A stretch of DNA of 64,000 nucleotides, from NCBI RefSeq assembly GCF_044761665.1, contig NZ_JBIWCW010000004.1:124001-188000 (forward strand), in the 5' to 3' direction. How positions within the stretch are numbered: the stretch's first letter is position 1; each line of letters starts with the position of its first letter. Shown in pieces: positions 18,029 through 26,102 of the stretch. Source of the stretch: Peribacillus sp044761665 (GTDB taxonomy: Bacteria; Bacillota; Bacilli; Bacillales; DSM-1321). The notes beneath the pieces were generated by a model that was not told the DNA's origin, did no database searches, and saw only the letters and a program-made list of their open reading frames with translations. Made by a program: the position numbers and the translations under genes.

Positions 18029-18829
18029 CTACTCGATAATATTTTCTAAACCATATACAAGTACATCGAGTTTCATGACTGTATCGACCGCAAGCTTTAC
18101 TCCAGACATGAATGATGCACGGTTAAATGAATCATGCCGTACCGTCAAAAGTTCCCCATCACTACCGAACAGTACCTGTTGATGAGCAACAAGTCCCGGA
18201 AGACGTACACTATGGATATGCATGCCATCGATATTTGCTCCTCGAGCTCCTTGAATCGTCTCTTTCTCATTCGGGTGACCTTGTTCTTTTGCTTCACGAA
18301 CAGCCGCTATCATATCTGCCGTTTTGGCAGCAGTGCCAGACGGTGCATCCAGTTTTTGATCATGATGCATTTCGATGATCTCTACGTCAGGGAAGTATTT
18401 GGCTGCCATTTGTGAAAACTTCATCATCAAGATAGCCCCAATTGCAAAATTGGGTGCGATGATGCAACCAATGCCTTTTTCCTTAGTCAAAGAATCCAGT
18501 TTCTCTAAATCGTCCTTTGAAAAACCAGTCGTACCCACTACGGGACGAATGCCGTGCTTCAGCGCAGTTTCCGTATGATACATCCCCACTTCTGGCGTTG
18601 TTAAATCAATTAATACATCTGCTTCTTCATTTGAAAAACACTCATTGATATCTGAATAAACGGGAGCTTCAATCCCACTGAATCCTTCGATATTCGAGAG
18701 ATTCTCTCCATCATATTTACGATCGATAACAGCGGCTAATTGAAACCCTTCTGTTCTATGTACTAATTTTACCGCTTCATTTCCCATTCTGCCACGAGGT
18801 CCTGCTACAATAACTCTGACATTACTCAC
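18029..18829 (-). CDS. dapB: 4-hydroxy-tetrahydrodipicolinate reductase
   Basis: NAD(P)H-dependent step of diaminopimelate/lysine synthesis, supplying cell-wall and spore dipicolinate precursors. The 266 residues begin with a Rossmann motif (VAGPRGRMGNEA) and carry the catalytic segment EMHHDQKLDAPSGTA. It is 3 bp after ypjD and 18 bp before mgsA. Confidence 0.97.
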   Translation of the reverse strand: MSNVRVIVAGPRGRMGNEAVKLVHRTEGFQLAAVIDRKYDGENLSNIEGFSGIEAPVYSDINECFSNEEADVLIDLTTPEVGMYHTETALKHGIRPVVGTTGFSKDDLEKLDSLTKEKGIGCIIAPNFAIGAILMMKFSQMAAKYFPDVEIIEMHHDQKLDAPSGTAAKTADMIAAVREAKEQGHPNEKETIQGARGANIDGMHIHSVRLPGLVAHQQVLFGSDGELLTVRHDSFNRASFMSGVKLAVDTVMKLDVLVYGLENIIE

Positions 18830-18832
18830 CTA

Positions 18833-19180
18833 TCATTTCCCCCTCTTCGCCATCATCTTTTTTGTCCATCTGTCTTTATCCCGGGTTGTAAATTTATGCA
18901 TAACTAAATCATGCGAATCTTGTAAATCTATCCCCAGTGAATTTGCAAAACATATCATCACAAACAGCATATCACCCAATTCTTCTTCAACCGTATTTTC
19001 TTTCTCAGTCGATTTCTTCGGCTTTTCGCCATAGTAATGATTAACTTCTCTTGCCAGTTCCCCGAGCTCTTCAGACATGCGTGCAAGCATGGCCAAAGGA
19101 CTAAAATATCCTTCTTTAAATTGTCCTATGTATTGATCGACCTCTGTTTGCATTTGTTGAATCGTTTTCTTTTTCTCCAT
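18833..19180 (-). CDS. ypjD: MazG-like nucleotide pyrophosphohydrolase YpjD
   Basis: A 115-residue all-alpha NTP pyrophosphohydrolase of the MazG-like fold. The metal-binding pattern is EELGELAREVNHYYGEKPKK followed by EEELGDMLFV. Probably hydrolyses non-canonical nucleotides; the substrate cannot be told from sequence. The start at 19180 follows GGGTGA; an ATG four codons earlier lacks a clear site. It is the first gene of the dapB-mgsA-bsh-cca-birA operon. Confidence 0.88.
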   Translation of the reverse strand: MEKKKTIQQMQTEVDQYIGQFKEGYFSPLAMLARMSEELGELAREVNHYYGEKPKKSTEKENTVEEELGDMLFVMICFANSLGIDLQDSHDLVMHKFTTRDKDRWTKKMMAKRGK

Positions 19181-19229
19181 AATGTCACCCATTCTTGATT
19201 TTGGATTACAAAAATATCATTTCTCTTCC

Positions 19230-19258
19230 ATGTTAGCTAAAAGTGTATGAGATGACAA
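19230..19258 (-). promoter_or_regulatory. Candidate sigma-A promoter for ypjD-dapB-mgsA-bshB1-bshA-cca-birA
   Basis: On the minus strand TTGTCA (19258-19253) and TAACAT (19235-19230) are separated by 17 bp, about 50 bp upstream of ypjD. Confidence 0.5.
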
Positions 19259-19278
19259 CCGATACGACCTTGTAATCA

Positions 19279-19307
19279 TTGCTCATATGTGGGTAATTAG
19301 TTATAAT
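19279..19307 (+). promoter_or_regulatory. Candidate sigma-A promoter for the YitT-family gene
   Basis: TTGCTC at 19279 and a consensus TATAAT at 19302 are separated by 17 bp, 40 bp upstream of the ATG. It diverges from the ypjD promoter. Confidence 0.65.
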
Positions 19308-19347
19308 AAGTAAATTATCTGTATACATACGTTTTGGGGGTATAGAC

Positions 19348-20220
19348 ATGCTTTACGGTTTAAAATTCAAAAATATGTTATTCATTTTTGTAGGAGCTGG
19401 AATTTTTGCATTCGGCCTTGTCCATTTCAATATGCAAAATAACTTGGCAGAAGGTGGGTTCACTGGACTTACCTTGATTATATATCAACTCATTGGAATA
19501 AATCCGTCATATTCCAATTTGATCTTAAATATTCCGCTTTTCTTTTTAGGTTGGAAATATTTAGGTCGGACTTCTTTTTTCTATACGATCATCGGTACGG
19601 TCAGTTTATCGGTCTGGCTATGGATATTCGAAAGATACCAGTTTAAATTCGACCTTGGTGATGATTTAATGTTGGTTGCCTTGTTTGCAGGGGTCTTTGT
19701 TGGTATAGGTCTGGGCATCATATTCCGTTATGGTGGAACCACTGGTGGTGTTGATATTATTGCCCAGTTTGCTCATCGCTATTTAGGAATGGGAATGGGA
19801 AGGACCATGTTTATCTTCGATGCGGTCGTTATCGGCCTCTCCATTTTAACCTATTTGGATTACCGAGGAGCAATGTACACCCTCGTAGCTGTATTCATAG
19901 GTGCACGTGTGATCGATTTTATGCAGGAAGGCGCCTATGCAGCAAGAGGAGCGCTAATTATCAGTGAGAAAAACGCAGAAATTGCCGAAAAGATCATGAA
20001 AGATATGGAGCGGGGTGTCACCGTGCTGAAAGGATATGGTTCTTTCACAAAAACCAATAGGGAAGTCCTTTATTGTGTCGTGGCAAAAAATGAGCTTGTC
20101 CGTTTAAAAAATGCCATTACTTCAGTGGACCCCCATGCCTTTGTTTCTGTCAGTGAAGTGCATGACGTGCTGGGCGAAGGCTTTACCCTCGATGAAAACA
20201 AAAATCCAATTATACGTTAA
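19348..20220 (+). CDS. ypjC: YitT-family membrane protein
   Basis: A 290-residue protein with about five N-terminal membrane segments (DUF161) and a cytosolic C-terminal DUF2179 domain. Transport or signalling roles have been suggested for the family but the substrate is unknown. The start follows GGGGG. By position next to ypjD and ypjB it matches B. subtilis ypjC. It is one of only three plus-strand genes here and has its own promoter and terminator. Confidence 0.8.
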   Translation: MLYGLKFKNMLFIFVGAGIFAFGLVHFNMQNNLAEGGFTGLTLIIYQLIGINPSYSNLILNIPLFFLGWKYLGRTSFFYTIIGTVSLSVWLWIFERYQFKFDLGDDLMLVALFAGVFVGIGLGIIFRYGGTTGGVDIIAQFAHRYLGMGMGRTMFIFDAVVIGLSILTYLDYRGAMYTLVAVFIGARVIDFMQEGAYAARGALIISEKNAEIAEKIMKDMERGVTVLKGYGSFTKTNREVLYCVVAKNELVRLKNAITSVDPHAFVSVSEVHDVLGEGFTLDENKNPIIR

Positions 20221-20267
20221 TCCGCTAATGGATGTATCGAGGGCCATGGAGTAAAAGAGTATATATA

Positions 20268-20307
20268 GAAAAAGGCATGATTTCGAAATGAAATCATGCC
20301 TTTTTTT
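20268..20307. terminator. Bidirectional terminator between the YitT-family gene and the YugP-like gene
   Basis: A 13-14-bp stem (AAAGGCATGATTT against AAATCATGCCTTT) is flanked by A and T runs. The minus-strand stop codon of the metallopeptidase gene abuts its edge. Confidence 0.9.
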
Positions 20308-20980
20308 AATCTTCTTCTCTCATGCCAGTATACATAAGCAAAAGTCGAACTAATTCAAGTACGGCTACAAGAGCAGCAGCTACATATGTCATTGCGGCAG
20401 CACTCAACACTTTTTTCGTTTCTCTTTCTTCGTCATTACGGATGACTCCGACGGAAACAAGTTGATCCATTGCCCGTGAGGAAGCGTTAAACTCTACTGG
20501 CAGCGTGACTACCTGGAACAATACGGCTGCTGCCATGAATACGATACCCGCTAATAGTAGGCCAGGTATATTAGCTAACATACCAACCAATATCAAAATC
20601 CAAGAAATGTTGGATCCAAAGTTAGCAACCGGAACTAACGCATGGCGTATGCGCAAGAATGCATACGCTTCTTGATCTTGAATAGCATGTCCCACTTCAT
20701 GGGCAGCAACAGCTACACCCGCAACGGAATGACCGTGATAATTATCCGTCGATAACCGAACCGTCTTATCCCTAGGATCATAGTGATCTGAAAGCATACC
20801 AGGTGTTTCTTCGACCCTTACATTGTAAAGTCCATTCTGATCCAAAATGGCCCTAGCCGTCTCTGCACCATTCATACCTGATGAAGCTGGCACTTGAGAG
20901 TACTGTTTATACGTACGCTTCACTTTCATTTGCGCGTAAATCGGGATTAAGATGATAATCGCCAAATAAATGAAATACAT
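20306..20980 (-). CDS. YugP-type membrane zinc metallopeptidase
   Basis: A 224-residue membrane protein with an N-terminal membrane segment, the zinc motif HEVGHAIQDQ (HExxH), and two or three C-terminal hydrophobic segments. This is the neutral zinc metallopeptidase family typified by B. subtilis YugP; its substrates are unknown. In B. subtilis that gene is not at this locus, so here it is an addition between ypjC and ypjB. The start follows GGAGG. Confidence 0.85.
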   Translation of the reverse strand: MYFIYLAIIILIPIYAQMKVKRTYKQYSQVPASSGMNGAETARAILDQNGLYNVRVEETPGMLSDHYDPRDKTVRLSTDNYHGHSVAGVAVAAHEVGHAIQDQEAYAFLRIRHALVPVANFGSNISWILILVGMLANIPGLLLAGIVFMAAAVLFQVVTLPVEFNASSRAMDQLVSVGVIRNDEERETKKVLSAAAMTYVAAALVAVLELVRLLLMYTGMREED

Positions 20981-21065
20981 GGTTTCCTCCTAAAAACATT
21001 AATTACTTTTTATTCTATGGATAGTAAATGCTTATGTCAAATATAGTGTTCTTTCCAAAAGGGCT

Positions 21066-21851
21066 TCAGTCTTCCCGTTCCTTTTTTGGTTTTTCACGGT
21101 CTCCCTCGTATTTTCTGAAACCCACATAAGAAAGCGTCATAATTATAATGCTACCCGTGGATATGATTACCCACCATAAGGAAGGATCCGTATCATCCTG
21201 TCCCATTTCTTCAAAAACAGAGGTAAGTTCTTCCTGTAAAGCTTCAAATTCCTTTTGACTGCCACTTTCCCTCATCACTTCAGGACGGTAATGATCAATA
21301 TATTGTATTCGGGTATCCAGCTGCTGGATCGTTTCCTTAGAAAGGTCCACTTTTAAACTCGGATATATCATTTCATACTGAGAAAGGAATAAGTTCAATT
21401 GATTATTGAATGCAGTGGCGTCTTGTTTGAATGCTGCATCCTTCGTTTGATTGAAAGAATTCATCATTTGATCCTCCATTTCGGTCCATAGAGGCTGATG
21501 TGTAGACTTCACTGCATCCATAACAAGCCTAAACTTGGTTACAGAGTTAATCTTTTCAGAATCCCCCTTATTCATATCCCTAATCGCCAACAACGCTTCA
21601 TTATGTGCTACTGTGATTATCCGAAGTTCGTCCATATCAAGGATGGGCTCTATCGCTGTTTTTTTAATAAATTGATCAGAAAAATATGTCAGCATCTTTT
21701 CTGAATCATCATATCGCTTCAACTTGGCCATTTCGAGAGCTTTATCAGAAATGTTATCTAATTTATCCAAATTTGAAGAGGATTCTGCATAAACAGGAAA
21801 AATCAAGATGGCAAATAAAAGGGCAGTGATTAATATGAATTTTTTCAACAT
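21066..21851 (-). CDS. ypjB: Sporulation-associated protein YpjB
   Basis: A 261-residue protein with an N-terminal signal peptide (about residues 1-21, ending AYA) and one C-terminal membrane segment (about 222-244) followed by a charged tail (KPKKERED). The middle is helical and extracytoplasmic. The family is annotated as sporulation protein YpjB; the molecular role is unknown. GGAGGG precedes the ATG. Confidence 0.85.
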   Translation of the reverse strand: MLKKFILITALLFAILIFPVYAESSSNLDKLDNISDKALEMAKLKRYDDSEKMLTYFSDQFIKKTAIEPILDMDELRIITVAHNEALLAIRDMNKGDSEKINSVTKFRLVMDAVKSTHQPLWTEMEDQMMNSFNQTKDAAFKQDATAFNNQLNLFLSQYEMIYPSLKVDLSKETIQQLDTRIQYIDHYRPEVMRESGSQKEFEALQEELTSVFEEMGQDDTDPSLWWVIISTGSIIIMTLSYVGFRKYEGDREKPKKERED

Positions 21852-21922
21852 GCTACTCGTCCCTCCTCATATCTCTACTAAAACGATATGAGCCAAAAAA
21901 CATGAGTAGACCATGTTCACAA

Positions 21923-21959
21923 TAAAAAATTAAACCCGCTCATACAAATATGAACGGGA
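21923..21959 (-). terminator. Intrinsic terminator after ypjA
   Basis: CCCGTTCATA/TATGAGCGGG stem with one mismatch, followed on the minus strand by a U-rich run. Confidence 0.7.
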
Positions 21960-21967
21960 TGACCTGT

Positions 21968-22564
21968 TTATTTTATGAAAGAAAGTGTAAACCGCTTTTT
22001 TCTTAACCCAAAATACCAACCGACGAAAATAGACAATATACTGAGCCAAAAAGTGAAATAGCCTATCAAATCCATATAAGCCAACAGATCCCGATAGCTT
22101 GGCATCATCCCAAAAACATAGTCAATCATCTCATTATGTATCGTCCATATCCCGGCTACAATTAGATGCCAAGGCTTTATCCTGTAGAATGGTGCGTAAA
22201 TAATCCCCTGAATCGCCATTCCTAAATGAGATGCCATTAACATATAACCTTCTAACGGCAATGAGCCAGTCGTCATAAAGGTCAGCATGTTCATCACAAC
22301 AGCCCAGATACCGTATTTAAATAAGGTTATGATTGCTAAAGCCTCAAAAAGACCAAAGTTCTTTTTCAATATAAACCCTAATAAAACAAGTGAAAAAAAC
22401 AAGGAAGCCGTTGGACTATCCGGGACAAAAGCTAGGAAAATAGCCGGTGTGTCCGCCAATTGATAACCATACCAATAATATCCATATACCGTTCCGAATA
22501 CATTCACTAGTAACAACAAAATGAGGATTTGCCGATTTGCAAACCAACCATATATCACATTCAT
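21968..22564 (-). CDS. ypjA: Polytopic membrane protein YpjA (DUF1405)
   Basis: A 198-residue protein with about five or six membrane segments and no enzymatic motif. The ATG at 22564 is seven bases after GGGGG; a GTG directly before it is also possible. The terminator at 21923-21959 separates it from ypjB. Function unknown. Confidence 0.8.
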   Translation of the reverse strand: MNVIYGWFANRQILILLLLVNVFGTVYGYYWYGYQLADTPAIFLAFVPDSPTASLFFSLVLLGFILKKNFGLFEALAIITLFKYGIWAVVMNMLTFMTTGSLPLEGYMLMASHLGMAIQGIIYAPFYRIKPWHLIVAGIWTIHNEMIDYVFGMMPSYRDLLAYMDLIGYFTFWLSILSIFVGWYFGLRKKRFTLSFIK

Positions 22565-22654
22565 CACTTTTCCCCCATATTCTCAATACATCCATATTAC
22601 AGATTCTATCCTATAAAATCCAAGATTTCTTGGCAAATAAAAATTCATTTCATT

Positions 22655-22689
22655 AAAAAGGGCTGACAACTAAGCTGTCAGCCCTTTTT
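22655..22689 (-). terminator. Intrinsic terminator after qcrC
   Basis: A GGGCTGACA/TGTCAGCCC stem flanked by A- and U-runs, downstream of the qcr operon. Confidence 0.88.
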
Positions 22690-22726
22690 ATTCAACATTA
22701 TAATTAGAAGACACTACTTTCAACCA

Positions 22727-23494
22727 TTATTTTGCCGATAAACCAGAAACGAATTCTGCTAATGTCTTCAATTCTTCATCAGTACCTTTGAACATGCCAG
22801 CTGGCATAGCTCCTTGACCTTTGACGGCAATTTTTGAGACTTCTTCTGGGCTCAAACCTGTATCAATCAAGCTAGGTGCTCCTGCTCCACCCGTGAGCTC
22901 TGCTCCATGACAGCTTATACAGCCACTTGATTCCATAATCTTATAACCATCACTATCTTTATCGATGTCAGCACCTTCTACGATTGCTCCTTGCTTTTTA
23001 GAAGCTTCCCAATCGTGATGGGCTGCGGATTCCCATGTTAGATAAAACACGCCAGCAATGGCTAGTAACATGAAACCTACAGCAAATGGCCGTTTAGCGG
23101 GACTACGCTCAGGACCACGATCTAAAAATGGTGCCAGTAGTAATGCGCCAAAAGCTAAACCTGGTATAACCATAGCTCCAATTGCATTGTATGGACCTGA
23201 AGCATAGGTATACTTAAGTAACTGGTAAAGGAATAGAAAATACCAGTCAGGCAGCGGAATGTACGCTGTATCTGTCGGATCGGCTATCCTTTCCAATGGG
23301 GACGGATGTGCAACTGTCAAACATAAATAGCCAACGAGAAATACAGCTCCGACCATCCATTCTTTTAAAAGGAAATTTGGCCAAAATGCTTCAGTTTTCC
23401 CTGGATACTCAGAATAATCTTTCGGAATATTCGGTTTACGGTTCGCAGAAATACGCGAGTCACCTACGAATTTCATACCTTTCCCACGATGCAT
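22727..23494 (-). CDS. qcrC: Menaquinol:cytochrome c reductase, cytochrome b/c subunit
   Basis: Subunit of the b6c-type respiratory complex. The N-terminal half resembles subunit IV with three membrane segments; the C-terminal half is a cytochrome c domain with the heme-attachment motif CISCH near residue 193. At 255 residues it equals the B. subtilis protein. The fused cytochrome c is characteristic of Bacillus. Last gene of qcrA-qcrB-qcrC. Confidence 0.97.
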   Translation of the reverse strand: MHRGKGMKFVGDSRISANRKPNIPKDYSEYPGKTEAFWPNFLLKEWMVGAVFLVGYLCLTVAHPSPLERIADPTDTAYIPLPDWYFLFLYQLLKYTYASGPYNAIGAMVIPGLAFGALLLAPFLDRGPERSPAKRPFAVGFMLLAIAGVFYLTWESAAHHDWEASKKQGAIVEGADIDKDSDGYKIMESSGCISCHGAELTGGAGAPSLIDTGLSPEEVSKIAVKGQGAMPAGMFKGTDEELKTLAEFVSGLSAK

Positions 23495-23549
23495 CGAATG
23501 ATCCCCTCCTTTATGAAAAGGTTTTTATGATTCTAATTTCATAATTATT

Positions 23550-24224
23550 TTATAGTGGACCTGAAATACCTTGTTTGCGAATCATCAAGAAATGAGCCGC
23601 CAGTAATGCAAATAATGCTGCAGGCAGGAAGAATACATGAATGGCAAAGAATCGAGTCAATGTCTGTGCTCCAACGATTGTTGGGTCCCCTGCTATCAAT
23701 GTCTTAAGTGCCGGCCCCATTAATGGTACCGATTCGACAATTGTCAGTGTAACTTTGGTTGCGAATAGCGCTTTCATATCCCATGGCAATAAGTAACCGG
23801 TTAAACCCAATGCCAACATAATGAAGAAAATTAATACGCCGACCATCCAGTTCAATTCACGCGGTTTTTTGTAGGCTCCCTGGAAGAATACACGAAGAGT
23901 ATGTAAGAACATCATAACGATAACTAGACTTGCTCCCCAGTGATGCATGCCACGGACAATTTGACCGAAAGCGACTTCATTTTGTAAATAATATACCGAT
24001 TCCCAAGCGTTCTTGATATCGGGTACATAATACATCGTCAAGAACATACCTGACAAAATCTGGATGACCGTGATAAAGAAAGTTAACCCACCAAAACAAT
24101 ATACGAATGCAGAAAAATGATGCGCAGGGTTAACATGTTCAGGAACCTCATGGTCAGCAATATCCCGCCATAACGGCGTAATGTCTAAACGCTCGTCCAC
24201 CCAGTCATATAACTTTGTTAGCAA
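23550..24224 (-). CDS. qcrB: Menaquinol:cytochrome c reductase, cytochrome b subunit
   Basis: A cytochrome b6-type integral membrane protein of 224 residues with four membrane segments. Heme-ligand histidines lie in HHFSAFVY, HHWGASLV and the later IHVFFLPA region. It transfers electrons from menaquinol. It is 3 bp after qcrA and 55 bp before qcrC. Confidence 0.97.
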   Translation of the reverse strand: MLTKLYDWVDERLDITPLWRDIADHEVPEHVNPAHHFSAFVYCFGGLTFFITVIQILSGMFLTMYYVPDIKNAWESVYYLQNEVAFGQIVRGMHHWGASLVIVMMFLHTLRVFFQGAYKKPRELNWMVGVLIFFIMLALGLTGYLLPWDMKALFATKVTLTIVESVPLMGPALKTLIAGDPTIVGAQTLTRFFAIHVFFLPAALFALLAAHFLMIRKQGISGPL

Positions 24225-24227
24225 TGT

Positions 24228-24734
24228 TTACGCCTCCCCGTGCGGTTTTAGTTGACCTAAATAAAGAATTCCGTCTTTTTCTTTCGTTTCAAAGACATCC
24301 AAAGGTGAAATCGGTGGTGTCCCTTTCACATTCATGCCATCTTTTGTGTACCTACCATAATGGCAAGGACAGAAGAACTGGTTCGGATTGGATTTATCCG
24401 TATTCCACGCTACCGTACAACCTAAATGCTTACAAATTGGAGATAGGGCAACCAACTTCCCATCATCCGTTTTATAAACCCAAGCTGTATTTGTTTCTTC
24501 GGACTCATACCACCCGTCGACCTGCTTAAAGCTAAAATCGACGCGGACTGGTTCTGTAGTCAGTTCACTTACCTTCTGCTTAGTTGCAATGTAATCCCCG
24601 CCTTTATCTGCGGATAGTACAGGATCGATTGCGAACCTAACCATAGGCATCAACATTCCGGCCGCCATAAATCCACCAACGCCAGTAAGTGTGTAATTAA
24701 GGAATTGACGTCGTGAAACATTATGTTTGCTCAT
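24228..24734 (-). CDS. qcrA: Menaquinol:cytochrome c reductase, Rieske iron-sulfur subunit
   Basis: The 168-residue Rieske protein carries the [2Fe-2S] ligands in CKHLGC and CPCH. The N-terminus SRRQFLNY followed by a hydrophobic stretch is a Tat-type signal that also acts as membrane anchor. First gene of qcrABC, preceded by GGGGGG. Confidence 0.97.
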   Translation of the reverse strand: MSKHNVSRRQFLNYTLTGVGGFMAAGMLMPMVRFAIDPVLSADKGGDYIATKQKVSELTTEPVRVDFSFKQVDGWYESEETNTAWVYKTDDGKLVALSPICKHLGCTVAWNTDKSNPNQFFCPCHYGRYTKDGMNVKGTPPISPLDVFETKEKDGILYLGQLKPHGEA

Positions 24735-24902
24735 GCGTTTTCCCCCCCTCTATTACTATATTGAGAGCCCAATGGACCACTAAATAGCAACACTATAAAA
24801 CTAGGACATTTCCATGATATATCAATAATTTCCCAAGGTCAATATTTGGAAAACCCAAAAGGTGGCAAGTATGTGTCAAAAATTGAAAAAAAACCTTATT
24901 TT

Positions 24903-25355
24903 TTAACTTTTCCAATAAAAAGTAAATATATCTCTAATTTGACTTACCTGTTGGTTAACCATGTCTCTAGCTTGAGTATTTTCTAAATTTTCAAGCGGAA
25001 TGGAAGGAATCCAAATTAAATGCTGCTCCAATTCCTTTTCGTACTTTTTCCACTCAATGTCTGATGTAAGGTAAAATACATGTTTAAAATTGTTTGTCTC
25101 CAGTTTTTTAGTCCAACGCTTTATCATGTGAAGCTTTTCCTCTTCATCACTCAGGTAATGATAAGTTGGCATTAAAAGCATTCTGCCTTTCATTTGTTTC
25201 TCAATTTCCAGGCTTAAGATAGTAATGAATTCATTGTTCGACCCGGACTGTGTCATATGTTCTCCAAAAGAGAGGGGAACCAATGGTATTAACGCCGTAT
25301 CTACAAACTCTTTTGCTTGGACATACATATCCAATTCTTTTGCTGACCACTTCAT
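24903..25355 (-). CDS. ypiF: YpiF family protein (DUF2487)
   Basis: A 150-residue soluble protein of unknown function, recognised by its place between ypiB and qcrA and by its length. No membrane segment or catalytic motif is visible. GGAGTG precedes the ATG. A terminator lies between ypiB and this gene, and an extended -10 element lies 43 bp upstream, so it may start the qcr transcript. Confidence 0.78.
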   Translation of the reverse strand: MKWSAKELDMYVQAKEFVDTALIPLVPLSFGEHMTQSGSNNEFITILSLEIEKQMKGRMLLMPTYHYLSDEEEKLHMIKRWTKKLETNNFKHVFYLTSDIEWKKYEKELEQHLIWIPSIPLENLENTQARDMVNQQVSQIRDIFTFYWKS

Positions 25356-25397
25356 AATCTACACTCCAATCCCACTTTAACGAATCAACTCCATTCC

Positions 25398-25406
25398 ATT
25401 GTACCA
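25398..25406 (-). promoter_or_regulatory. Candidate extended -10 promoter for ypiF-qcrABC
   Basis: TGGTACAAT on the minus strand, 43 bp before ypiF. No good -35 is visible, as is common for extended -10 promoters. Confidence 0.35.
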
Positions 25407-25474
25407 TTTATTATAATATCTTTACCATATACCCCTAGTATTCATAAAAATGTAGTTTTTAACCATATTTTCAT

Positions 25475-25516
25475 AAAAAAAATAAAAACCTTTCCTGCGT
25501 TCCGGAAAGGTTTTTA
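25475..25516 (-). terminator. Intrinsic terminator after ypiB
   Basis: Stem AAAAACCTTTCC with GGAAAGGTTTTT, followed on the minus strand by a U-run. It separates ypiA-ypiB from ypiF-qcrABC. Confidence 0.85.
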
Positions 25517-25521
25517 AAAGG

Positions 25522-26073
25522 TTAGCCTAGCACTTTTAATTGATTCAATTGTTCGGTTAGATCCTTAAATGCTTGTTCATCATGTTTATCCAGCGCTTCA
25601 TCGATTTCCTTGAGAATTCGGTCCCTCTCGAAATGAAGCATGCTTTTCTCTAAAAATTGCTCAGCCAGTAGCTGATCTTTTTCATTGGCAGCTGTCGACT
25701 TCGGCATGAACGGATTATTCTCCAATACTGCGGCGTAATGATATGATGAATAGGCTGATTTAAAATTAAGTTGGATATAAATATCCTCATCGCGATTTAA
25801 TCGAATATCGTGAAAAGATTTTTCTGCATCCGTTGTCATGATATTCGACTTATAAAATCTAAACGGGACTTCTTCCACACAATGGGTAGACATGATAAGA
25901 CCACGGGGACAATATTGTGCATTCTCTACAAAATGGACCTTTTTCATTAATTGGTCGTGACTCATCAGATAATTTAAAATCCAAACACATTCTCTTCTTT
26001 TAAGTTGATAATGATTTAAAAACCACCGAATAAAATCCTTTTTCTCATTTACAGAAACAGGGGTAGCCACCAT
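25522..26073 (-). CDS. ypiB: YpiB, UPF0302 protein with C-terminal IDEAL domain
   Basis: A 183-residue soluble protein. The long N-terminal UPF0302 domain includes RWFLNHYQLKRRECVWILNY and TTDAEKSFHDIRLNRDEDIY. The C-terminal IDEAL-type helix is EIDEALDKHDEQAFKDLTEQL, also found in adaptor-like proteins such as ComK. It is 29 bp after ypiA, in the same transcript. Its biochemical role is unknown. Confidence 0.85.
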   Translation of the reverse strand: MVATPVSVNEKKDFIRWFLNHYQLKRRECVWILNYLMSHDQLMKKVHFVENAQYCPRGLIMSTHCVEEVPFRFYKSNIMTTDAEKSFHDIRLNRDEDIYIQLNFKSAYSSYHYAAVLENNPFMPKSTAANEKDQLLAEQFLEKSMLHFERDRILKEIDEALDKHDEQAFKDLTEQLNQLKVLG

Positions 26074-26102
26074 GAATTCCCTCCTCTGTCTTACTATTTT
26101 TT

